A stretch of 64,000 nucleotides of DNA, taken from contig OZ252260.1 of the NCBI GenBank assembly GCA_965249925.1, positions 3,038,001-3,102,000 of the forward strand, written 5' to 3'. The notes beneath the pieces were generated by a model. That model worked only from the letters and a program-made list of their open reading frames with translations. It did no database searches and was not told where the DNA came from. Source of the stretch: Hoeflea_A sp965249925 (lineage in GTDB: Bacteria; Pseudomonadota; Alphaproteobacteria; Rhizobiales; Rhizobiaceae). Position 1 is the stretch's first letter. Each line of letters opens with the position of its first letter. Positions 1 through 6,797 of this stretch are shown in pieces. The position numbers were made by a program, and so were the translations under genes.

Positions 1-747
1 ATCGACGCGTTCGCGGCGCAATCGTCCCCGACTGCCTTTATGTTTTCACTGGCGAGCTTTGTGACGGTGTGGATTGCTCTCTGGGGTGTCGGTCGTTTTC
101 TGCACGGCCAGCCATTTGCCACCTTTTTTACGCCGGACCGTCGGTTGCATACCGGATTGTTGGTGAAGGGATTGGTATTCAGCGCCTTCTTTATGCTCCT
201 GACGGCTGCCATAGGCCTGCAGATTACCGATGGCATCCGCCCGCAACTGGACCTCGCGCAGGTAGCAATCCTGTTCTTGCCGATAACCGTTCTGGTTTTT
301 GTGCAGGCAACAGCGGAGGAACTTGTGTTTCGCGGCTATCTCCTACAGCAACTGGCGATGCGATCGCGGCACTGGCTTGTTTGGGCTTTCCTGCCATCAC
401 TCGCCTTTGCGTGGCTGCACCACGATCCACAACTATCCTTTGGCAATTACTGGGCGGCGGGCGCCTTTTTGTACGGGCTGCTTGCTTGCGCCCTGGTCTG
501 GCGCAGCGGAACCCTGTGGCCGGCCGTCGGATTGCATGTCGGCACGAATATCGTCGCCTTCACGGTTTTGGGTGTCGAGGGTATCTTTGCCGGCACCCAA
601 CTGTGGGTGGTCGATGCCGATCAGTCGGTCCCGGTTTTTCAGGTAGATCTGGCGATGGTAGGCCTGATGCTCATCATCGTCCTCAGCCCCGCCGGCCGAA
701 TTTTCGGCCCTGGTAGCAAGGGATCGACGGCTTCGGATCCGTCTTAG
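1..747 (+). CDS. CPBP family intramembrane metalloprotease (5' end outside window)
   Basis: The reading frame is open to the left edge, so the true start probably lies upstream; the first in-window ATG is at 40. The protein is strongly hydrophobic with several membrane segments. It carries the CPBP/Abi motif EELVFRG (around residue 93 counted from the ATG) and a later motif with FAWLHHD, which together supply the Glu/Arg and His residues that define this membrane protease family. CPBP proteins act as intramembrane proteases, for example Rce1-like CAAX processing; the bacterial substrates are mostly unknown. The TAG stop codon lies inside the left end of the inverted-repeat element at 743-1047, so the extreme C-terminus may have been reshaped by that element. 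The family is clear; the substrate cannot be read from sequence. Confidence 0.85.
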   Translation: MDAFAAQSSPTAFMFSLASFVTVWIALWGVGRFLHGQPFATFFTPDRRLHTGLLVKGLVFSAFFMLLTAAIGLQITDGIRPQLDLAQVAILFLPITVLVFVQATAEELVFRGYLLQQLAMRSRHWLVWAFLPSLAFAWLHHDPQLSFGNYWAAGAFLYGLLACALVWRSGTLWPAVGLHVGTNIVAFTVLGVEGIFAGTQLWVVDADQSVPVFQVDLAMVGLMLIIVLSPAGRIFGPGSKGSTASDPS

Positions 748-1047
748 AGCAACGGGCGTAAATATGGCACCATTTGATGGCGGAAAATCGGTTCACTCGG
801 CTAGGCGCGTCGCGCAGCGCGATATGGTGTATCGGGCAAGCGTCGCAACACAGACGATGGGCCGATTTACCGCCACCCTGGCGAGGCCTCTCGAGTTGAA
901 ATGCTGCGGTGAATGGGCCGGGCGATTTTGCCCCCTGGCGTCGTTGGCTCGCGCTTGTGGTGGGGAGGCACCACGGCGCGCAACCCGCCTCGCCAGCGAC
1001 CAAAATCGCGCGGTCAAATGATGCCATATTTGCGCCCGTTGCTCTAA
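743..1047. repeat. 305-bp MITE-like element with about 34-bp terminal inverted repeats
   Basis: The left end (743-776) and the reverse complement of the right end (1014-1047) agree at all but two positions, beginning TTAGAGCAACGGGCG. TA dinucleotides flank the GAGCAACGGGCG core at both ends, as expected for elements that duplicate TA on insertion (IS630/mariner type), although the TA also fits the palindrome itself. Inside, 920-1013 forms a second long imperfect hairpin whose tip is a perfect stem, GTGGTG at 957-962 pairing with CACCAC at 969-974. No convincing gene is present. The element fills the whole gap between two convergent genes, and both of their TAG stops are formed by its ends. 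A non-autonomous transposable element or a dispersed structured repeat fits best. No second copy was noticed in this window. Confidence 0.7.
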
Positions 1048-2279
1048 CCGGCCTTAGCGCCGATCAGGAAACTGGTGGCGATGGGACCCTTGCCCTTGAT
1101 CTCGATGGTGCCGCGTTTTTCGAAGTCGAAGCGATCGGAGAGGGCGTCAGCGAAGGTATCTGTCACCTGGATGCGGCCGGGTTCGCCGGTCGCCTCCAAA
1201 CGGGCGGCGACATTGACGGCATCGCCCCACAGATCGTAGGCGAATTTGCGCTGGCCGATGACCCCGGCCACCACCTTGCCGCTGTTGAGGCCGATGCGCA
1301 CCTGCACCGGCTGACCGGTGCCCGGCTCTTCGAACCGGTTAACCACCGACTGGATGTCGAGGGCCAGCCGGGCAATGGTCTCGTCCGGATCGGCGACCGG
1401 TTCGGGCACCCCGGCGACCACCATATAGGCGTCGCCGATGGTCTTGATCTTTTCGACCCCATAGCGTTCGACCAGCCCGTCGATGGCGTTGAACACCGAG
1501 TTGAGCAGCGTCACCACCTCGGCCGGCTGCAGCCGGTCCGACATGGTGGTGAAACCGACGATGTCGGCGAACAGGATCGCCACCCGGTCGTGATCGTCGG
1601 CGATCATGCCCTGGGTAGCCTTCAGCCGCCCGGCGATCGGCGCCGGCAGGATGTTGAGCAGCAGGCCTTCGCTCTCGCCATAGGCCTCCGCCAGCTGACG
1701 CTCGGCCCGCGCCGAAGCACGCACGAACGGCAGCACCATGGCAAGCACGAAGAGCGGCCATGTGATCATCGGCATGGCAATGGTGAAATCGCGCATGTGG
1801 ACAGGCATCGCATAGACTGGCGAGTTGTTGGCGGCGTACAGCATCACGGCCGTCCCGCTGAGCAGTGCCGCCCCGGCCAGCACCGACGAGACCCGCCAGC
1901 TATAGAACGGCTGAATATAGGCGAGGATCACCACCAGGAAGCTGAAACTCTGAAAGCCGTACAGTGGGCCCACGCAAATGGTCGCGGCAATCCCGTGCAG
2001 GATCAGTTCTACGTTCACCGCCCAGAACGGCAGTTGGTAGGAGCCGCGGCGCAACAGCAGGAAGGCACCAGTGAAAGTGATGACACTGAAAACGTTGAAG
2101 ACGACCATGAAGGTGACACCGGCCATCCAGAACAGCAGGAGGGCAAAAGCGTGGCCGATGCCGCCGAGAACATAGAGGATCTGCCAGTAGACATAGTAGC
2201 GGATCATGTGGTCCGGTACGTGATCGGGATAGGAGACGAGCCATTCGACGAAACCGGTATGTTTCGTGGTGTTGGACAT
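1044..2279 (-). CDS. membrane-bound class III adenylate cyclase
   Basis: A 411-residue protein. The N-terminal half has about six hydrophobic segments; the C-terminal half is a class III nucleotide cyclase catalytic domain. Visible motifs are the two metal-binding aspartates (FADIVGF and IGDAYM), a substrate-specifying Lys just before IGDAYM and an Asp in YDLWGDAVN, a pattern typical of adenylate rather than guanylate cyclases, and the NVAAR transition-state motif. It would make cAMP at the inner membrane. I chose the ATG at 2277-2279 because GGGAG lies about 9 bases upstream; an in-frame start at 2336 would overlap the operator region. The gene is divergent from a TetR regulator and its stop codon sits in the right end of the repeat element. 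Confidence 0.88.
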   Translation of the reverse strand: MSNTTKHTGFVEWLVSYPDHVPDHMIRYYVYWQILYVLGGIGHAFALLLFWMAGVTFMVVFNVFSVITFTGAFLLLRRGSYQLPFWAVNVELILHGIAATICVGPLYGFQSFSFLVVILAYIQPFYSWRVSSVLAGAALLSGTAVMLYAANNSPVYAMPVHMRDFTIAMPMITWPLFVLAMVLPFVRASARAERQLAEAYGESEGLLLNILPAPIAGRLKATQGMIADDHDRVAILFADIVGFTTMSDRLQPAEVVTLLNSVFNAIDGLVERYGVEKIKTIGDAYMVVAGVPEPVADPDETIARLALDIQSVVNRFEEPGTGQPVQVRIGLNSGKVVAGVIGQRKFAYDLWGDAVNVAARLEATGEPGRIQVTDTFADALSDRFDFEKRGTIEIKGKGPIATSFLIGAKAG

Positions 2280-2362
2280 CGGAACCGTCTCCCGTTCTGA
2301 CAAAATAACATATATTGTCAGATTGTATTTACACAAACGACATTATTTGTCAATTTGCATGT
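2280..2362. promoter_or_regulatory. divergent promoter/operator region of cyclase and tetR
   Basis: This AT-rich gap lies between the cyclase and TetR starts. Positions 2298-2320 form an inverted repeat with arms TGACAA and TTGTCA and an 11-base AT-rich centre. A second, shorter one lies at 2339-2351 (arms GACA/TGTC), and its minus-strand reading resembles the first. Two similar palindromes between a TetR gene and its divergent neighbour are the usual arrangement for autoregulation plus target control. Assignment to this TetR protein is inference. Confidence 0.55.
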
Positions 2363-2926
2363 ATGGATAAGGAGATCGACTGCACCGCGGTTTTGGCGGC
2401 CTTTGCGACTTACGGCTACCGAAAGGCTTCGATGGAGGACCTGGCGCGGGCTTCCGGCGTATCGCGGCAGACGCTCTACAATCGTTTCGGCACCAAGGAA
2501 GCGCTTCTCGACTGGGCGGTCGCCGATTTCAGCCAGCGCAATCTGCAGGAGGCGCGGGCCTGTCTGGCCGAAACCGGCCAGCCCGCTGCCGACGCTCTGC
2601 GCCACGCCTTTGCCTGGCACATCGGCAAGCTGGTTCCGCTTTTGCACAGGGCGCCGCACGCGGCGGAAGTCTTCGAAATCGGTACGGCCCTGCGGCGGCG
2701 CCGGGCACCGGACGTCGACACCGCGTTTGAAACCGCGGTGGCGCGGTTTCTTGTCGAGCGCGGTATATGCGCGACACAGCAGGAGGCGACCGATATCACG
2801 TTCACCCTGACGATGGCCGCCAAGGGTCTGGCTTTCCGGAGCAACGGCGATGTTGATTTCGACACCGGTATGGCGCGCATCGCCGCCGCGCTTCTCGCCC
2901 GTCGCGCCGGGGAGAACGGGCGATGA
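2363..2926 (+). CDS. TetR/AcrR family transcriptional regulator
   Basis: 187 residues from the ATG at 2363; an alternative TTG at 2315 would start inside the operator. The N-terminal helix-turn-helix is typical of TetR: the stretch GYRKASMEDLARASGVSRQTLYNRFGTK (residues about 17-44) has the conserved A-x-G-V-S-x-x-T-x-Y-x-x-F pattern. The C-terminal ligand-binding region is divergent, so no inducer can be named. No clear Shine-Dalgarno is seen before 2363, so the message may be leaderless or start nearby. Its last codons overlap the next gene (ATGA at 2923-2926), which suggests translational coupling. It probably represses itself and the divergent cyclase through the palindromes at 2298-2351. 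Confidence 0.85.
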   Translation: MDKEIDCTAVLAAFATYGYRKASMEDLARASGVSRQTLYNRFGTKEALLDWAVADFSQRNLQEARACLAETGQPAADALRHAFAWHIGKLVPLLHRAPHAAEVFEIGTALRRRRAPDVDTAFETAVARFLVERGICATQQEATDITFTLTMAAKGLAFRSNGDVDFDTGMARIAAALLARRAGENGR

Positions 2927-3594
2927 CCGGAACCGTGCTGATAACCGGCGCCACAGGCATGGTGGGCGGTCAGGTTCTGGATCTGGTGCTGGCCGATCCC
3001 CGTATCGGCCGGGTGATCGCGCTGGGCCGACGGCCAACCGGCATCACAAACGCCAAGCTGCAGGACGTCGTGCACACCGATTTCGGCGACCTGTCGCCGA
3101 TACACTCGCGGCTGATGGGTGTGGACGTCTGCTTCCATTGCCTCGCGGTCTACCAGAGTCAGGTCACCGCGGACGCTTACGCGCAGATCACCTGCGATTA
3201 CCTGCAAGGCATCATCGACGCCCTGCAGGCGACAAGCCCCGGCGCCACCTTCGTGCTGTTCAGCGCCCAGGGCGCCGATCCGACCGGTAAAAGCCGTGCG
3301 GCATTTGCCCGCGTCAAGGGTCGCGCGGAAACACTTCTCGACGCTGCGCAGTTTCCGCGCACATACATCTTCAGGCCCGGCTACATCCATGCCACCGGCA
3401 GGCGCCGCCCGCCGGGTATCGGTTATCGCTTGCTGGCACCGGTCGGCGTGCCTCTTATGCGCCTGCTTCCCGACGCCGGCACCACTGACCGGGAACTGGC
3501 GCAAGCGATGGTCACGGTGGGTCTGGCCGGGACCGCTGGGTCGCGGGTGTTCGAGAGCCGGGATATCCGCGCGGTCATCCGGAGTGCGGGCTGA
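2923..3594 (+). CDS. NAD(P)-binding Rossmann protein (atypical SDR / NmrA-like)
   Basis: 223 residues beginning with a dinucleotide-binding motif, ITGATGMVGGQV (TGxxGxxG, residues about 6-17), followed by a basic patch (LGRRPTG) that suggests NADP(H). A region with FRPGYIH matches the atypical-SDR/NmrA/HTATIP2-like group of epimerase-type proteins, which includes true reductases and redox sensors. The classical Tyr-x-x-x-Lys is not evident. It is translationally coupled to the upstream TetR gene, so it is likely under that regulator. The substrate is unknown. Confidence 0.75.
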   Translation: MTGTVLITGATGMVGGQVLDLVLADPRIGRVIALGRRPTGITNAKLQDVVHTDFGDLSPIHSRLMGVDVCFHCLAVYQSQVTADAYAQITCDYLQGIIDALQATSPGATFVLFSAQGADPTGKSRAAFARVKGRAETLLDAAQFPRTYIFRPGYIHATGRRRPPGIGYRLLAPVGVPLMRLLPDAGTTDRELAQAMVTVGLAGTAGSRVFESRDIRAVIRSAG

Positions 3595-3618
3595 GCCGTT
3601 TTGTGTTGGCAATAGTGT

Positions 3619-3647
3619 TTGAGCGAAGAATTTATCCATGTTATAGT
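3619..3647 (+). promoter_or_regulatory. sigma70-like promoter for the metzincin gene
   Basis: TTGAGC at 3619-3624 and TATAGT at 3642-3647 are separated by 17 bases, in an AT-rich stretch 38 bases before the ATG at 3685. This is a good match to a vegetative promoter, judged by eye only. Confidence 0.45.
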
Positions 3648-3684
3648 ATATTTGAATATAAAAATGAGTCAGCGGTGATATTTC

Positions 3685-5784
3685 ATGTCAAATAATACAC
3701 AAAACGTGAAGATAGCAAAGCAGATAGCCAGCACCTTGCATCAAACGGCAGATATTGACCCAGATTTTATTGAGGACCATCGAGAAGACATTCGACGCAC
3801 GCGGGATCTGTTGTCGCTGTTGCTCGCTGAGGTTGAGAGTCCGGTGGTGCCTCAGCCGGACCCAGAGCCGATCGGCCTGAATGACGTCGCGGATGGCCGC
3901 TACGATGGAGGCAACCAGGCGCTGAGTCTGGAACTGCGTATCGACTTCGCAGGTTCAGGCGTCATTTCCGGCGATCTTTTCGGCACCCAGGCGGGACAGC
4001 GCGACTATCTCGTATCCTTCCGCACCGCACCCGGAACGCGCGTCGATCCGAACGATGCCCAACCGTGGGCGATCGTTTTTCAAAGCCTCGACACCGATGC
4101 ACGCATCGGCAGGGCGACACTCGCCGCAGGTTCCTCGGCCGGTACGGTTCGGCTGACCCTTAAAGTTGACGGTGCTATCGATGGATTGCCGGCCAATCGC
4201 GATTTCGAGATGACGGCCGAATGGCAGGCGCCGCAAATGCGTCAATTGGGCATCGAGTTGGAGCGCGAAACGGGGACCGAGGCGCCCCCGGTTTTTGATT
4301 TCAATGGCCGTGCCATGAGCTATCGACAGGCGTTCCAGGATGCCGGCTTCGAAGTTGTCGACGTGGGCAGCCAGTCGGCGATCCCGAAGGAGGATGGCGG
4401 TTGGGGCACCACCCAGCTGCACGCCCTGATGACCGATTTCGCGCAAGCGTCACTGAGCCGAGCCGCCTGGCGCCAGCAATTGCTGTGGTTGGGCAGGTCG
4501 ACGCGGTCCGGCCTGCTTGGCGTGATGTTCGATACCACGGCGCAGCTGCCGCGTCAGGGCACGGCGGTGTTCGATACGGAAATCCGCAACGGTGTTCACG
4601 ATCCGGTCGAGCGTAAGATCATCCAGACGACGGTTCATGAAATCGGCCATGGTCTGAATCTCGCCCATCGCTTCGAGCGCGAACTGGGCAGGGCCGATTC
4701 CAAATCTTTCATGAACTATGACTGGCGCTACAGGGGCGGCAACCAGCGCACCGCGTTCTGGGCGAATTTCGATTTCACCTTCGATCCGGATGAGTTGGAG
4801 TTCCTGCGCCACGCACCACGCAACGCCGTGATTCCGGGGGGCGCGGCTTTCCATTCCATCAATTATTGGGCCGACGGCAACGGTGGCTATTCGCCTTACG
4901 TTCCCGAGGTACCGCTCGACTTCCTCGAACTGCGTCTCGATCCGCCCATTGGGGGCGCGGTGTTTGCCTTCGGTCAGCCGGTGTTCCTGGGTATAACGCT
5001 GACCAACCGGTCCGGCCAGACGCTCAATCTCGACCGGCGCCTGCTCGATCCGAAGACCGGGTTCCTCGAGATCCTGGTGCGCCGGGTCGCCGGCGGACCG
5101 GGTGACGACAATTCGGCCGTGCACTTCCACCCGATGCTCGAACGATGCTTCGATTTCGATCCCGGACGGGCCGACACGGTACCCACCGGCCAGTCGATCA
5201 GCGACAATCTGAACCTCACTTTCGGTTCAGGCGGCTTCACCTTTCCCGAGCCGGGGCGCTACGAAATTCAGGCCGTGGTGGTGATCTATGACGACCGTGG
5301 CGACCTGAACCCGAGCAACGACCGCGAGTTGATCGTGCCTTCCAACAGGCTGCAGATCCACGTCGCGCATCCGGAGAGCAGGACCGAAGAGGAGGAGGTC
5401 GTCACCGTCCTACAGCGCGAAGACGTGGGTGCCTGGTTCGCGCTTGGCGGATCCTCGGCGCTCGAGGCCGCTGAAAAGGCGTTGGAAGCCGTGCTGGAAC
5501 GCCGGCTCTACGGGACCAAAGACGTCACCGATCCGATTGCCGCCAACATTCTGCGCTGTCAGGGCATCAACGCCGGTCGGCGTTACCGTCGTTTCATCTC
5601 CGGCCGCTACCGGTCGACCGAGGGCAAGCCCGACGTCGCCGCGTCCTTGCTGGGGCGGCTTGGCGACGCCGCCATGCGTGCCTTCGACAGATCGACCGCG
5701 GCAGCAACCGGCAGGCTGCGCGACAAACAGAATAGATGGGCGCAGGATACCGCGAAACGCAGCTCGACACGCAAACGCAAATGA
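3685..5784 (+). CDS. large metzincin-like zinc metalloprotease domain protein
   Basis: 699 residues. The zinc site HEIGHGLNLAH lies at residues 318-328 (His318, Glu319, His322, His328), followed by a Met-turn-like SFMNYDW with Met343. Together they indicate a metzincin-clan peptidase, although the usual Gly at the eighth motif position is Asn325. The N-terminal about 200 residues look beta-rich and may be a binding domain. Residues about 410-570 resemble a beta-sandwich, and the C-terminus is very basic (ends RSSTRKRK). No signal peptide or membrane segment is visible, so secretion would need a non-classical route, or the protein works in the cell. It stands alone between an AT-rich promoter region and a convergent regulator gene. 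Natural substrates are unknown. Confidence 0.7.
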   Translation: MSNNTQNVKIAKQIASTLHQTADIDPDFIEDHREDIRRTRDLLSLLLAEVESPVVPQPDPEPIGLNDVADGRYDGGNQALSLELRIDFAGSGVISGDLFGTQAGQRDYLVSFRTAPGTRVDPNDAQPWAIVFQSLDTDARIGRATLAAGSSAGTVRLTLKVDGAIDGLPANRDFEMTAEWQAPQMRQLGIELERETGTEAPPVFDFNGRAMSYRQAFQDAGFEVVDVGSQSAIPKEDGGWGTTQLHALMTDFAQASLSRAAWRQQLLWLGRSTRSGLLGVMFDTTAQLPRQGTAVFDTEIRNGVHDPVERKIIQTTVHEIGHGLNLAHRFERELGRADSKSFMNYDWRYRGGNQRTAFWANFDFTFDPDELEFLRHAPRNAVIPGGAAFHSINYWADGNGGYSPYVPEVPLDFLELRLDPPIGGAVFAFGQPVFLGITLTNRSGQTLNLDRRLLDPKTGFLEILVRRVAGGPGDDNSAVHFHPMLERCFDFDPGRADTVPTGQSISDNLNLTFGSGGFTFPEPGRYEIQAVVVIYDDRGDLNPSNDRELIVPSNRLQIHVAHPESRTEEEEVVTVLQREDVGAWFALGGSSALEAAEKALEAVLERRLYGTKDVTDPIAANILRCQGINAGRRYRRFISGRYRSTEGKPDVAASLLGRLGDAAMRAFDRSTAAATGRLRDKQNRWAQDTAKRSSTRKRK

Positions 5785-5824
5785 TCACCTGCGAACCACG
5801 CGCAGTGTGACCAGGTCAGGCGGG

Positions 5825-6793
5825 TTAACTCGCCTCCAGCATCGCCGCGGCCGTTTCCGTGCAGGTCGCCAGATGGGTGGCGAAGCCGCCCTTGATGGCG
5901 GCGATCATCGGGCGCACCTTGTCGGCGCCGAGCGACACCAGCAGGCCAAGCTCCTTGCCGCGCATGTGGTCGAGCGTCACGCTGATCATCCGGTCGTCTA
6001 TCTCGCCCGGGATGAGATTGCCGTCGGCATCGATGAAGCGGCCGCAGACGACTGCGGCGGCGCCCTGCCGGACATAGTCGGCCAATCCGTCGCGGTCGAC
6101 GACGCCGGACGTCACCACATGGCTTTCCGGGGTGCAGGACCCGGCGGCGAAGATCGTCTTGTTGCAGGCGTTCACCGCCGCCAGCTGGTCGGCGATGACC
6201 GGTTCGGCCTTCAGCCGTGCCGCCAGCCCGGCGTCGCTTAGCACCAGCGGCGCGTGCAGGTTGATGCAGCGGGCGCCGAGCTGCAGCGCCAGGATAGACG
6301 AGCAGGTCTCCGCCTCGAAGCCGTAGGGCGTGCTTTTCGAGCCGACGAGCTGGATGACCGACAGGTCGGAAATGTGTGTCGGGGCGACCGCTTCGGCTAC
6401 CTCGAACACGGTGCGGCCCCAGGAGACACCGAGCCGGTCCGACGGTTCGAGCAGCCCCGGCAGCCAGTCAGCGGCACCGCGCGCCACCCGCTTCAGCGCG
6501 TCCTCCTCATCGCCGAGACCGCGCGGCACGATGCAGGCGGCGTTCAGCCCGAAGCGCTCGCACAATTGAGCGGCCAGCCTGTGCCGCTCAAAGATCGACG
6601 GGCGCAGCGAGACGCGCACATAGTCGCGAAGCCGTGCTTCCTGCAGATGGTTGACGACGGTCGAGCGCGAGATGTCGAGCAGGTCGGCGATCTCTCCCTG
6701 GTTCAGTCCGTCATGATAGTATTTCCAGGCGATCTCGATGATCAGGTCGTCGCCGGACAGGCGCCGCGAGCCGTTCTGTCTACGCGCCGCCAT
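5825..6793 (-). CDS. SorC family sugar-responsive transcriptional regulator
   Basis: 322 residues. The N-terminal helix-turn-helix (GLNQGEIADLLDISRSTVVNHL, residues about 30-51) is followed by a SorC/DeoR sugar-phosphate-binding domain of the NagB fold. Motifs of that domain such as DRLGVSWGRT and a VVCGRFIDADG segment are visible. SorC proteins sense a phosphorylated pathway intermediate and act as repressors or activators. It is the last gene of the tight minus-strand operon mtnK-mtnA-aldolase/SDR-sorC, starting 4 bases after the aldolase/SDR stop. It is the natural candidate to bind the palindrome at 11278-11304. Its effector here would be a 5-substituted ribose or ribulose 1-phosphate (inference). 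Confidence 0.85.
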   Translation of the reverse strand: MAARRQNGSRRLSGDDLIIEIAWKYYHDGLNQGEIADLLDISRSTVVNHLQEARLRDYVRVSLRPSIFERHRLAAQLCERFGLNAACIVPRGLGDEEDALKRVARGAADWLPGLLEPSDRLGVSWGRTVFEVAEAVAPTHISDLSVIQLVGSKSTPYGFEAETCSSILALQLGARCINLHAPLVLSDAGLAARLKAEPVIADQLAAVNACNKTIFAAGSCTPESHVVTSGVVDRDGLADYVRQGAAAVVCGRFIDADGNLIPGEIDDRMISVTLDHMRGKELGLLVSLGADKVRPMIAAIKGGFATHLATCTETAAAMLEAS

Positions 6794-6797
6794 TCTG

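Noticed and set aside
909..2300. A 463-codon plus-strand frame opposite the cyclase
   Set aside because: Antisense of a clear class III cyclase; no recognisable motif.
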